Part shown: piece after piece, positions 44,549 to 54,094 of the stretch
How positions within the stretch are numbered: the first letter of the stretch is position 1
Layout: each line of letters begins with the position of its first letter
Origin: Allomuricauda sp. F6463D
GTDB lineage: Bacteria; Bacteroidota; Bacteroidia; Flavobacteriales; Flavobacteriaceae
DNA: 64,000 nucleotides
Assembly: GCF_023015965.1 (NCBI RefSeq)
Contig: NZ_JALKAN010000001.1
Location: forward strand, 248,001-312,000
Reading direction: 5' to 3'
Made by a program: the position numbers and the translations under genes
Notes under the pieces: model-generated
Databases searched by the model: none
Told to the model about the DNA's origin: nothing
Seen by the model: the letters and a program-made list of their open reading frames with translations, nothing else

Positions 44549-44591
44549 TAAAATTAACTTATATTTCTAGGATCGACAGTAACGTAAGTTA
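44549..44591 (-). promoter_or_regulatory. CRP-like dyad (TAAC variant) and -7 element upstream of the peroxiredoxin gene
   Basis: TAACGTAAGTTA at 44580-44591, within the larger GTAAC-N4-GTTAC, has the same 4-N-4 plan as the other dyads but half-site TAAC instead of TGAT. On the minus strand TAATTTTA (44556 down to 44549) fits TAnnTTTG except for its last base, again exactly 29.5 bp from the dyad centre. The variant half-site may mean a different CRP-family protein. Confidence 0.5.
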
Positions 44592-44982
44592 CATATTACA
44601 GTATTAATAGATGGATAAAGAGCTTGATATACTACTGCAATTTTTTCAGTCCATTCCTTCAATTATGGATTTGCTACCAGCGTCGCTATGTTCTTTATGT
44701 TTAGCTTCTTGTTTAATTAAACTACTTATAACCATACATATTTAATGTGCCACAATGAGGCGTGTAAAAATGGCATAAAAAAATATTAGACTTCTGTATG
44801 GATAAGTCATCGTTTCTTTAAGAAGTAGTTAAATAAATACATGTTTTATTGATTTTAAGTTAATATTAACATAAAGCTAGAATAGCACTACTTAAATTTA
44901 AGACCTACACATTTTGCACAGACAATTGTAATAAAATAACTACAGATTAATTAACTGAAAACTAAAATCAAATAACTAACAT
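44592..44982. other. Long AT-rich intergenic region upstream of tldD
   Basis: No coding frame and no RNA gene is recognised. It contains one perfect 12-bp palindrome, GTTAATATTAAC at 44859-44870, and a weak -7-like ACATTTTG at 44909-44916. The rest of the stretch up to the tldD ATG holds nothing I can support. Confidence 0.5.
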
Positions 44983-46623
44983 ATGAAAAGAAGAGATTTT
45001 GTACAGTACGCTGGTATGGGTGCAGGAGCAATGATGATGCCCTCCCTTCTTATGGGGAACAATATCCCTGCAGAAGCTTTGCTCGAGCCGGGTATGGATA
45101 CCGTACTTAAAAAGAAAATGGCCGATGTTGCGCTCAATACGGCGAAATCTATGGGAGCCACTTATGCAGATGCTAGAATCGGAAGATATTTGAACCAATA
45201 TGTCTTTACAAGGGAAGATAAGGTCCAGAATGTGGTGAATACCGAATCATTTGGAATAGGTATCAGGGTTATAGCCAATGGTACTTGGGGATTTTCCTCT
45301 ACGAATGATGTAACGGAGGATGGTATTAAAAAGGCAACACAGCACGCCATAGCTATTGCCAAGGCCAATTCAAAAATTCAAAAAGAACCAGTAGTGCTTG
45401 CTCCAGTTGAAGCTTATGGTGAAGTTTCTTGGAAGACCCCGATTAAAAAAGACTTTAAGGAAGTTCCTGTTTCTGAAAAAGTAGATTTGCTTTTAAATGC
45501 GAACTCGGCAGCTATGGAAAATGGCGCCAACTTTGTGAATTCGGCACTCTTTATGGTGAATGAACAAAAATACTTTGCTTCCACCGATGGATCTTACATA
45601 GATCAAGATGTGCACCGTATTTGGCCAACCTTTAATGTCACTGCAATTGACCGTACCGCGGGAAAATTTAAGAGCCGACAAGCTTTGAGTGCACCTATGG
45701 GTATGGGTTATGAATATATGGACGGTTTGGAGTCGGAAAAACTTTCTGGCCCCGAAGGCATTAAACTGTACAACAGGAGCTATGATATTATAGAAGATGC
45801 GACCATGGCAGCAAAACAGGCCAAGCAAAAATTAACTGCTAAATCAGTAGAACCTGGTAAATATGATTTGGTTCTGGAACCAAATCATCTTGGTCTAACC
45901 ATTCATGAATCCGTGGGACACCCATTAGAATTGGATCGTGTACTTGGTTACGAAGCCAACTACGCTGGAACCAGTTTCGCTACTATGGACAAATGGGAAT
46001 CTAAAAACTTTAATTATGGTAGCGATATCGTTAATATCGTTGCAGATAAAACCCAAGCTGGTTCTTTAGGTGCGGTAGGTTATGATGATGAAGGTGTGAA
46101 GACCAAGAAATGGGATTTAATCAGAAACGGTACTTTGGTCAACTATCAAGCTATCCGGGATCAAGTCCATATGATAGATCAAAACGAATCGCATGGGTGT
46201 TGTTATGCCCAGACTTGGGAAGATGTACAGTTCCAGCGTATGCCCAATGTTTCTTTAGAACCAGGTGCTGAGAAGTATTCCTTGCAGGATATGATCAAAG
46301 ATGTGGACAAAGGTATTTACATTTTGGGTCGTGGTTCGTATTCCATAGACCAACAGCGCTACAATTTCCAGTTCGGAGGAACTTTGTTCTACGAAATTAA
46401 GGATGGTGAGATTGTAGGTATGCTGGACGATGTGGCCTATCAGTCCAATACTCAAGAATTTTGGAACTCTTGTGCAAAAATCTGTGATAAGGACGATTAT
46501 AGGTTATTTGGTTCTTTCTTTGATGGAAAAGGACAACCATCCCAAGTAAGCGCCGTTTCCCATGGAAGTTCCACAACAAGATTTAATGGAATTAATGTAA
46601 TCAATACAGGTAGGACCATTTAA
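44983..46623 (+). CDS. tldD: TldD-family metallopeptidase subunit
   Basis: 546 residues, catalytic half of the TldD/TldE protease that trims unfolded or modified peptides. The zinc motif HESVGHPLE (HExxxH) is present in the middle, and the family motif YGSDIVNIVADKT follows. Unlike E. coli TldD it starts with a Tat-like leader (KRRDFVQYAG, then a hydrophobic Ala/Gly/Met run), which suggests export. Its TldE partner is encoded 27 bp downstream. Confidence 0.93.
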   Translation: MKRRDFVQYAGMGAGAMMMPSLLMGNNIPAEALLEPGMDTVLKKKMADVALNTAKSMGATYADARIGRYLNQYVFTREDKVQNVVNTESFGIGIRVIANGTWGFSSTNDVTEDGIKKATQHAIAIAKANSKIQKEPVVLAPVEAYGEVSWKTPIKKDFKEVPVSEKVDLLLNANSAAMENGANFVNSALFMVNEQKYFASTDGSYIDQDVHRIWPTFNVTAIDRTAGKFKSRQALSAPMGMGYEYMDGLESEKLSGPEGIKLYNRSYDIIEDATMAAKQAKQKLTAKSVEPGKYDLVLEPNHLGLTIHESVGHPLELDRVLGYEANYAGTSFATMDKWESKNFNYGSDIVNIVADKTQAGSLGAVGYDDEGVKTKKWDLIRNGTLVNYQAIRDQVHMIDQNESHGCCYAQTWEDVQFQRMPNVSLEPGAEKYSLQDMIKDVDKGIYILGRGSYSIDQQRYNFQFGGTLFYEIKDGEIVGMLDDVAYQSNTQEFWNSCAKICDKDDYRLFGSFFDGKGQPSQVSAVSHGSSTTRFNGINVINTGRTI

Positions 46624-46650
46624 GGTTTATTCAAATTAAATAATAAGACA

Positions 46651-47967
46651 ATGGCTATATATACAAAAGAAGAAGCAAAAAAGATTTTGGAAAAAGCACT
46701 GAGTTTTTCCAAGGCCGATGCCTGCGAAATAAACCTTAGTGGAAATAACAGCGGAAATATCAGGTACGCGAGAAATACCGTCTCCACAGCCGGTTATAGA
46801 TCAACCCAAAGTTTGGTGGTACAATCCAGCTTTGGAAAAAAAGTAGGTACCGCTACTATTGATGAGTTTGATGACGCTTCATTGGAAAAAGTGGTGAGAA
46901 GAGCAGAAGAACTAGCTCAGTTATCTCCGGAAAACCCTGAGTTTATGCCACCTTTGGGTCCACAAACCTATGATGAGGCAATCACTTATAAAGAATCTAC
47001 CGCAAATGTAACGCCGGAGTACCGGGCAGAGGTTGCTAATAAAGGTATTGTTCCCGCAGCTGAAAAAGATGTAACCGCAGCAGGATTCTTGGATGATTCA
47101 GTTGAATTTGAGGCTATGATCAACTCCAAAGGTCTGTTCGCATATAATAAATCTACCAATGTAGATTTTACCGTAACCATGCGTACCAATGATGGTACAG
47201 GGTCTGGTTGGGTGACTAGGGATTTTAATGACATTTCCAAGTTCGATGCAGCAGAAGCATCCAATGTCGCAATTGACAAAGCTGTGATGTCCAGAGAAGC
47301 TCGCGCTATTGAACCTGGAAAATATACGGTGATTTTAGAACCAGCTGCATCAGCCGACTTATTACGAAACATGTTCCGTTCATTGGATGCAAGATCTGCA
47401 GATGAAGGACGTAGTTTTATGTCGGCCAAAGATGGTGGCAATAAAATTGGACAGAAAATAGTTGACGAACGCGTAAACATATGGTCCGACCCATTGCATC
47501 CAGATGTTCCAACATCGACATGGAATGGCGAAGGTATGCCCTTAAAGAAAACCAACTGGATAGAAAATGGAGTAGTTAAAAATTTGACTTATAGTCGTTT
47601 TTGGGGGTCCCAAAAAGGTGTAGATCCAGTTCCTTTTCCAGGCAATGCCATTATGGCCGGGGGAGATGAAAGCCTAGAGGATATGATAAAAGGCACCAAG
47701 AAAGGTATATTGGTAACCCGTTTTTGGTATATAAGAAGTGTAGATCCTCAAACCTTACTATATACTGGTTTGACACGAGATGGAACGTTTTATATTGAAA
47801 ATGGAAGAATTGCCTTCCCGGTGAAGAACTTTAGATTCAATGAGAGCCCGATTATTATGCTTAATAATTTGGAATCTCTTGGAAAGCAAGTTCGTGTCAA
47901 CGGAAACTTAATACCCTATATGAAGATTCGTGACTTTACGTTCACAAGTCTTTCAGACGCGGTTTAA
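46651..47967 (+). CDS. tldE: TldE/PmbA-family subunit
   Basis: 438 residues, the non-zinc partner of TldD. It has the PmbA-type N-terminal repeat domain and the C-terminal beta domain (ENGVVKNLTYSRFWG, NAIMAGGDESLEDMIKGTKK, RFNESPIIML). The HExxxH motif is absent, as expected for TldE. No signal peptide is obvious, in contrast to the TldD encoded upstream. A hairpin terminator follows 17 bp after the stop. Confidence 0.9.
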   Translation: MAIYTKEEAKKILEKALSFSKADACEINLSGNNSGNIRYARNTVSTAGYRSTQSLVVQSSFGKKVGTATIDEFDDASLEKVVRRAEELAQLSPENPEFMPPLGPQTYDEAITYKESTANVTPEYRAEVANKGIVPAAEKDVTAAGFLDDSVEFEAMINSKGLFAYNKSTNVDFTVTMRTNDGTGSGWVTRDFNDISKFDAAEASNVAIDKAVMSREARAIEPGKYTVILEPAASADLLRNMFRSLDARSADEGRSFMSAKDGGNKIGQKIVDERVNIWSDPLHPDVPTSTWNGEGMPLKKTNWIENGVVKNLTYSRFWGSQKGVDPVPFPGNAIMAGGDESLEDMIKGTKKGILVTRFWYIRSVDPQTLLYTGLTRDGTFYIENGRIAFPVKNFRFNESPIIMLNNLESLGKQVRVNGNLIPYMKIRDFTFTSLSDAV

Positions 47968-47984
47968 AAACAAGAATTGAAACA

Positions 47985-48022
47985 AACTGGTGGTCAGGAC
48001 ATTCTTGATCGCCAGTTTTTAT
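47985..48022 (+). terminator. Intrinsic terminator after tldE
   Basis: Stem AACTGGTGGTCA (47985-47996) against TGATCGCCAGTT (48006-48017) with two G-U type pairs and a 9-base loop, followed by TTTATTTT. It separates tldDE from the DUF4159-moxR cluster. Confidence 0.8.
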
Positions 48023-48050
48023 TTTGGCAATTATTTAGCCTACGACCCAA

Positions 48051-48677
48051 ATGATATTGGATAACGAATTCTTTTTTACCCGGTTACAGTACGAATCAGG
48101 AGATTGGGATGTGGATCAGCGAATGCCCTCCAATCTATTGAATTCACTGGTTGAGTACACTACTTTAAAAGTGGATACACAGGAGAAGATTATTTCCTTG
48201 GCCAGCGATGATATTTTTAAAAGTCCGTTCTGCTATATATCTGGACATAAATTGGTCCAGTTTACCAAAAAGGAGCGCGAAAATTTTGAAAAATATGTTC
48301 GCAATGGCGGGTTTGTTTTTGCCGACGATTGTAACCACGATATTGATGGATTGTTTGCCAAATCATTTGAACGTCAAATGGAAGAAATATTTGGCCCGGG
48401 TGAACTCCAGAAAATTCCCAATAACCATGAGATCTATACTATTTTCTTTGAGTTTGATGATGGTCCGCCCACCACTTCACAGGAGTTGAATGGTTGGGGC
48501 GATGATCTTGTACATGATTACCTCAAAGCCATAGTGATAGATGGTAGAATTGGAGTGCTCTATAGCAATAAGGATTATGGGTGCGAATGGGATTATGATT
48601 TTAGGAACAAACGCTGGTACAAAATAGATAATACCCGATTTGGAGTCAATATTGTGTTATATGCTTTAACCTCATAA
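48051..48677 (+). CDS. DUF4159-domain protein
   Basis: 208 residues, a single DUF4159 domain: FTRLQYESGDWDVDQRMPSN at the start, FVRNGGFVFADDCNH-like block in the centre (VRNGGFVFADDC), and GVLYSNKDYGCEWDYD near the end. The family occurs next to MoxR/Bat clusters, and its fold resembles a glutamine-amidotransferase-like domain; its function is unknown. There is no signal peptide. It heads the cluster, and moxR begins 10 bp after its stop. Confidence 0.82.
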   Translation: MILDNEFFFTRLQYESGDWDVDQRMPSNLLNSLVEYTTLKVDTQEKIISLASDDIFKSPFCYISGHKLVQFTKKERENFEKYVRNGGFVFADDCNHDIDGLFAKSFERQMEEIFGPGELQKIPNNHEIYTIFFEFDDGPPTTSQELNGWGDDLVHDYLKAIVIDGRIGVLYSNKDYGCEWDYDFRNKRWYKIDNTRFGVNIVLYALTS

Positions 48678-48687
48678 CAATACTAAT

Positions 48688-49692
48688 TTGGATAAAAAAT
48701 TACAACAAATTGCAAGTGAAGTAGAAGGGCTTTCTGAAAAATTGGAAGCTCTTAAAAAAGAAATTGGCAAAGTGATCATAGGGCAGGAAGATACCGTTTC
48801 CCAATTGTTGATCACTTTTCTTGCAGGTGGACACGCCTTACTGGAGGGTGTTCCCGGTCTTGCTAAAACTTTGATGATTCGAACGCTCTCCAATGCGATT
48901 GATTTAAAATTCAAACGCATACAGTTTACGCCCGATTTAATGCCGTCCGATATCATTGGAACCGAAATTTTGGAAGAAGATCATACCACGGGCAAAAAAT
49001 TCTTCAAGTTTAATAAAGGACCTATTTTTTCCAATATTATTTTGGCGGATGAAATCAATAGAACGCCTCCGAAAACACAGGCGGCACTATTGGAGGCCAT
49101 GCAGGAATTCGAGGTGACCTACGGAGACAAAACCTATGCACTTGACAAACCCTTCTTTATTCTTGCCACCCAAAACCCCATTGAACAATCTGGAACCTTT
49201 GTTTTGCCAGAAGCACAGCAGGATAGGTTTTTGCTTTACATTAAAATAGGGTACCCCACCGAAGCAGAGGAAACGCAAATTTTAAAGGCCACTACGGGAA
49301 CCAAAAAGACCAAATTGAATAAAGTATTGTCAGGAGAAGACATTGTACGTTTACAACAACTGGTTAGAGAAGTGTCCATTAGTGATGGATTGATCCAATA
49401 TGTGAGCGATGTTGTACGTGCCACCCGTCCAGACACCACTTCGGTGGAATATGTTAAAAAATGGGTGGATTGGGGTGCAGGCCCACGTGCGGGACAGGCG
49501 ATGATCCTGACCGCAAAAGCAAATGCCCTTTTGGAGGGAAGATTGGCCGTAACCTTGCAAGATATACAAACCGTAGCCTTACCGGTTTTGCGACATAGAG
49601 TGCTTGTAAACTTCAGGGCCGATGCAGAGGAAATCACTTCGGATAAAGTCACGGAAGAAATTCTGAAAGCAGTCCAATTAAAGGATAAATAA
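48688..49692 (+). CDS. MoxR-family AAA+ ATPase
   Basis: 334 residues. Walker A LEGVPGLAKT, Walker B IILADEINRTPPKTQAALLE, sensor FILATQNPIEQ, then the C-terminal helical lid. MoxR ATPases act as chaperones for maturation of membrane or VWA-domain complexes, here probably the Bat-type proteins encoded downstream. TTG at 48688 is used because no ATG precedes the Walker A motif. The stop overlaps the DUF58 ATG by one base. Confidence 0.94.
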   Translation: MDKKLQQIASEVEGLSEKLEALKKEIGKVIIGQEDTVSQLLITFLAGGHALLEGVPGLAKTLMIRTLSNAIDLKFKRIQFTPDLMPSDIIGTEILEEDHTTGKKFFKFNKGPIFSNIILADEINRTPPKTQAALLEAMQEFEVTYGDKTYALDKPFFILATQNPIEQSGTFVLPEAQQDRFLLYIKIGYPTEAEETQILKATTGTKKTKLNKVLSGEDIVRLQQLVREVSISDGLIQYVSDVVRATRPDTTSVEYVKKWVDWGAGPRAGQAMILTAKANALLEGRLAVTLQDIQTVALPVLRHRVLVNFRADAEEITSDKVTEEILKAVQLKDK

Positions 49693-50591
49693 TGGGTGCA
49701 AAGGACTACCACGACCTTTTAAAACCCGAAGTCATCAATACCGTATCGGGTCTTAGCCTGATTTCGCGTATTGTGGTGGAAGGATACATTTCCGGTTTAC
49801 ATCGGAGCAAAAGCGTGGGCCCTGGAATGGAATTCAGTCAATACCGAGGTTATGAACCAGGGGATGACCTGAGATTGCTCGATTGGAAAATGTTGGCCCG
49901 ATCAGGTCGTTATTACATCAAACAATCCGAAATGGAAAGTCACGTCACAGTCAAGTTTATTGTGGATGCCAGTGCTTCCATGGAACATGAAGAGAACGGG
50001 ATATCCAAATTGGAATTTGCAAGGGTCATGGTAGCTTGTTTGTCTCATATGGCTCAAAAACAAGGGGATTCCGTTGGGCTTTTTGCCCTTAACGAAGACG
50101 ATTTTGTAAGCATTTACCCCAAAGCTGACCAAAAACACTTTAACCGTTTATTGTTGGAGTTGTTAAAAATTTCCACCAAAGGTAAGTGGCCCGAACTCTC
50201 TATTGCATCGCGAAGGATACACAATAGGGGCGAAAAGGAACTGGTGTTTTTTCTGACCGATATGTACGAGGATGTTTCCGAGCTTTCCGACTTTGTCAAA
50301 AACTTGAAAACGGCAAATAATGAGGTTGTCGTGACTCAAATCATGACCGGCAGCGAAATGGATTTTGATTACAAAAAGTCCGTCACTTTTGAAGATTTGG
50401 AGACAGGTACAAAAATAAAAGTTGATGTGAACAAGGCCAAAACGGCCTATTTAAAAGCATTGGACAAAAAAGTAAGCCAAACCAAAGAACAATTGTTATC
50501 CCAAGGTATACATTACCATCTATTTAGAATGGATGATAACTTGGGTAATGCCTTACAACTTTTTTTAAAAGAACGAATACGATTACTATAA
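49692..50591 (+). CDS. DUF58/VWA-like protein
   Basis: 299 residues. DUF58 hallmark GPGMEFSQYRGYEPGDDLRL followed by DWKMLARSGRYYIKQ, then a VWA-like fold with a MIDAS-type DASAS motif (VDASASME). It is the standard partner of MoxR, whose gene overlaps it by one base. The BatA-like gene starts directly at the next base after its stop. Confidence 0.92.
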   Translation: MGAKDYHDLLKPEVINTVSGLSLISRIVVEGYISGLHRSKSVGPGMEFSQYRGYEPGDDLRLLDWKMLARSGRYYIKQSEMESHVTVKFIVDASASMEHEENGISKLEFARVMVACLSHMAQKQGDSVGLFALNEDDFVSIYPKADQKHFNRLLLELLKISTKGKWPELSIASRRIHNRGEKELVFFLTDMYEDVSELSDFVKNLKTANNEVVVTQIMTGSEMDFDYKKSVTFEDLETGTKIKVDVNKAKTAYLKALDKKVSQTKEQLLSQGIHYHLFRMDDNLGNALQLFLKERIRLL

Positions 50592-51863
50592 ATGGTTTTT
50601 GCAAATCCTACATATCTCTGGGCACTTTTGGGACTTTTAGTTCCCTTGGCCATTCATTTATGGAGTAAAAAGGAGGCAAAGACCATAAAAATAGGAAGTA
50701 TTCAATTATTGGATGATTCCAATTCACGGCAATCCAGTAGCATACAATTGAATGAATGGTTGCTGCTATTGCTTAGAATGTTGATTGTGGCTTTGGTTGT
50801 TTTGTTGCTGGCAGGCCCTTATTGGCGAACCAAGGGCAATGAGAAACAAATTACCTATCTCGTGGAAGCTTCTATTGCCAATGAAAGATCTATCAGTACC
50901 ATTTTAGATAGCATACAAGAAAATTCGCCAGTTTTTTTATTGAAAAATGGTTTTCCCAAATGGGATGACAATATGGATTATCAAGGAGATAATGAACAGC
51001 CGAACTATTGGCAATTGGTCCAAAAAATGGACTCATTGCAATCGGACAGTATCGTCATATTTACAAAAGCCTTGGTCAAAGGCATAAAGTCGATGCGACC
51101 AAATACTCAAAAAAAAATTCATTGGGTTGTCATGGATTCTGAGGAAACACAAGACCGTCCCTTAATGGCCTTTACCAAGGAATCAGTGGTTGAACTGATT
51201 ACATTATCAAGTAACGGTACAGTAACTAAAATCAATAAAAAAGAATTGGAAGAAGGCTTTAATATTAGTGGCGACAGCCTTCAATTACTATCTGGAGAAC
51301 AACAAACAGTTCCTTTAAAAACATTTGATACAATTCATGTCAATTTGGAAGCGGAAGATGATTTTGAATGGGAAGAAAAATACATCGAAGCATCATTTAG
51401 GGCGCTATCATCATTTCTAAATCGCGATATTGTTATTTACAAAGAAGGTGACTCCATATATAAAGGAGCTCATTTAAATATTAGGTTGAGCAATGAAGCT
51501 TTAAATGATCTTGAAGGAAAATGGTTGGTCTATCAAAATAACCCATTGGCAACACAATTGATTGAGCCTGGGCCTACAAAAAATGTATTTTACCTAACCA
51601 CAAGATTAAATCCAAAAAATACGGTAGATCAACATTTAACCGAACAGTTGCTCAACATTCTAGATTTGGAAAACAATTTAAAAACTATGGTGACGAATGT
51701 AGATGCCAGACAATTGGATGAGGTAGAACTCAAACCAAATTATGTAGCACCAGAGAGAAAAAAGGAAAGAGCAACTTTGCTGAACATTTCACTTTGGATA
51801 TTCTACACCCTCGCTATACTGATGATTATTGAACGCATGGTGGCAAACTATAAAAAACAATGA
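50592..51863 (+). CDS. BatA N-terminal-domain membrane protein
   Basis: 423 residues. It begins with the BatA/aerotolerance-regulator N-terminal domain: FANPTYLWALLGLLVPLAIH, then KIGSIQLL and a second membrane helix (WLLLLLRMLIVALVVLLLAG). The middle is periplasmic and a last membrane helix lies near residue 400 (ISLWIFYTLAILMII). A VWA MIDAS motif is not evident. ATGA overlap with the next gene. Confidence 0.88.
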   Translation: MVFANPTYLWALLGLLVPLAIHLWSKKEAKTIKIGSIQLLDDSNSRQSSSIQLNEWLLLLLRMLIVALVVLLLAGPYWRTKGNEKQITYLVEASIANERSISTILDSIQENSPVFLLKNGFPKWDDNMDYQGDNEQPNYWQLVQKMDSLQSDSIVIFTKALVKGIKSMRPNTQKKIHWVVMDSEETQDRPLMAFTKESVVELITLSSNGTVTKINKKELEEGFNISGDSLQLLSGEQQTVPLKTFDTIHVNLEAEDDFEWEEKYIEASFRALSSFLNRDIVIYKEGDSIYKGAHLNIRLSNEALNDLEGKWLVYQNNPLATQLIEPGPTKNVFYLTTRLNPKNTVDQHLTEQLLNILDLENNLKTMVTNVDARQLDEVELKPNYVAPERKKERATLLNISLWIFYTLAILMIIERMVANYKKQ

Positions 51864-54094
51864 TCGGAGCAGGAGCAATAAAGCAATTTAAGAAACGATG
51901 GCAGTACTCCAAATATTTGGAATGTCTGCTATACGCTGTTGGGTTTGGTGGTTTTGTCTACGTATTGAGCCATAGTATCCTTTTTGCATTGTTAGGTTTG
52001 ATCCTAACCATTGGGATAGCCTTGTGGATTCTAAAACCATGGAAGATACGTTCGGAAAATGCTGTTCATTATATTGATGCCCACCTCCCTCAAGCCGGAT
52101 TTAGCAGTGGACTTTTGTTGTCGCCGGCCAATGAGCTTTCCGATCTGTCAAAATTACAGCAATATCGTGTGGCATCGCAGTTGGAACCAGTTTTGTCCAA
52201 ATTGAGACCGCCCCACAATTTGTTCAAAGCGGCACTTGTTATGTTTGGTCTCATACTTTTTGGAATAGCTGGCAGCTTTATACTTGCCAAGTTTGGAAAT
52301 TTAACGGAGAGAGGTTCATCAAATAAGGAGCAAATCTCTTTTGCACCAATAGATAGTATTGCCACCGCCGCTAAGATTCCTGAATTGCTTCAGACCAGCA
52401 TCACCATTCAATACCCGGGATATACTGGAAAAGACCCTATTACCACCTCTGTTGCAAATATAAAGGCAGTGGAGGGTTCACGAATTACTTGGAACCTTGT
52501 ATTTGATGGTAATGTAGATGAAGTAGAGATGGATCTTATGGGCGAGAAGATTAGTTTTAAGAAATTCCAAGATACCTATCGGTTGACCAAAATGCTGACA
52601 GCATCGGGCTTTTATAGCTTTACCTTCAAAGATTTTGATGGGAACGCATATGTTAGCGACCTGTATTCATTGGAAATGGTTAACGATAATCCTCCAATCG
52701 TTGAAATTGAAGGGCTGGACAACTACAGTTATTTTGAGTTTGATGATGATAAAAGATTAATGTTCAATACCAACATCTCCGATGATTTTGGAATTGATGA
52801 AGCTTATATTGTTGCGACCGTAAGCAAAGGCTCAGGTGAATCCGTCAAGTTTCGTGAAGAAACCATTCGTTTTGATAAAGCTGTTCCCAAAGGGAATAAA
52901 CAAATACAGTTACAGCAACCGCTAGATTTGGATGCCTTAAAAATGGATCCGGGAGATGAACTTTATTTTTTTGTGGAAGCACTTGACCTAAAAACACCTT
53001 TGCCCAATATAGCAAGGAGCGAAACTTATTTTGCTGTTATCCGTGATACCGTGACTGATGCGTTTGCTGTAGAGGGAAACTTGGGTGTGGATTTAATGCC
53101 CGATTATTTTAGAAGCCAGCGACAGTTGATTATCGATACGGAAAAATTGATTGCGGAGCGCCCAAATATTTCCGAAAGCGATTTTAAATCGAGGAGTAAT
53201 GAACTAGGTTTTGACCAAAAGCAGTTGCGATTAAAATACGGTCAGTTTATGGGTGATGAAGCTGAAATGCAAGCAGCTGCCGGACAGGTTGCACATGAAG
53301 AAGAAGGTGGGCACGATCATGAACACGAAGAAAGTGAGGATGACCTATTGGATGAATATAGCCATGAACACGATAGCGAAAATGAACATAATTTGGTGGA
53401 AGAGATGAGCGATCATAGCCATGAAAATGATGAAGAGGCAGAGGATCCCTTGCACGATTATGTACACAATCATTCGGACCCCGAAGCATCTACGCTCTTT
53501 GAGAAGTCATTGAAAGCAAAGCTTAGGGATGCTTTGAACATTATGTGGGATGCCGAGCTCCATTTACGACTTTACGAGCCAGCTAAATCATTGCCGTACC
53601 AATATGATGCCCTTAAAATAATACAGGATATAAAAAATAGTGCCAGAATATATGTGCACCGTATCGGTTTTGATCCTCCCCCCATCAAAGAGGAAAATAG
53701 ATTGAGTGGGGATGTTAAGGAAATTTCAAACTTTGATAAAAAAGAGGACTTTGATTACCAAATGTCATTTTCTTCAACGAGAGAAGCTGTTGCACGTTTG
53801 GAACTATTGATTCAAGACAAAAAAGAGTATGATTCCGAGGACAATGTTCTTTTCGAGGCCGCTGGGAACGAGCTGGCCAAGAAAGCGATTACAGATCCAC
53901 TTACATACCTAAAAGTGCTTCAAGGACTACGCGATCTTGAAAAAGCGGCTATCAGAACAAAAGAAAATTATGAGTATGTTCAAAAAAACCTCTTGCAAGT
54001 ACTTCCTCAGGTGGATGAAAACCCGAAGAAAAAAGTCAATTACTATGATAAGATCAATGAATTGTTTTTAAAGGAATTGGACACGTATGAATGA
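51860..54094 (+). CDS. DUF4175-family membrane protein with His/acidic-rich insert
   Basis: 744 residues. Two or three membrane helices in the first 150 residues (YAVGFGGFVYVLSHSILFAL, LVMFGLILFGIAGSFILA), a periplasmic Ig-like middle, then long helical segments. Between about 477 and 544 an unusual stretch is full of His, Asp and Glu (GGHDHEHEESEDD, YSHEHDSENEH, MSDHSHENDEEAED), which could bind metal or act as a flexible spacer. The gene is coupled at both ends: 4-bp overlap with the BatA-like gene and 8-bp overlap with the following gene. Confidence 0.8.
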   Translation: MIGAGAIKQFKKRWQYSKYLECLLYAVGFGGFVYVLSHSILFALLGLILTIGIALWILKPWKIRSENAVHYIDAHLPQAGFSSGLLLSPANELSDLSKLQQYRVASQLEPVLSKLRPPHNLFKAALVMFGLILFGIAGSFILAKFGNLTERGSSNKEQISFAPIDSIATAAKIPELLQTSITIQYPGYTGKDPITTSVANIKAVEGSRITWNLVFDGNVDEVEMDLMGEKISFKKFQDTYRLTKMLTASGFYSFTFKDFDGNAYVSDLYSLEMVNDNPPIVEIEGLDNYSYFEFDDDKRLMFNTNISDDFGIDEAYIVATVSKGSGESVKFREETIRFDKAVPKGNKQIQLQQPLDLDALKMDPGDELYFFVEALDLKTPLPNIARSETYFAVIRDTVTDAFAVEGNLGVDLMPDYFRSQRQLIIDTEKLIAERPNISESDFKSRSNELGFDQKQLRLKYGQFMGDEAEMQAAAGQVAHEEEGGHDHEHEESEDDLLDEYSHEHDSENEHNLVEEMSDHSHENDEEAEDPLHDYVHNHSDPEASTLFEKSLKAKLRDALNIMWDAELHLRLYEPAKSLPYQYDALKIIQDIKNSARIYVHRIGFDPPPIKEENRLSGDVKEISNFDKKEDFDYQMSFSSTREAVARLELLIQDKKEYDSEDNVLFEAAGNELAKKAITDPLTYLKVLQGLRDLEKAAIRTKENYEYVQKNLLQVLPQVDENPKKKVNYYDKINELFLKELDTYE

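Noticed and set aside
44592-44982. A small RNA gene in the gap before tldD
   Set aside because: Only one short palindrome and AT-rich sequence are present; no tRNA-like or terminator-ended structure could be supported.
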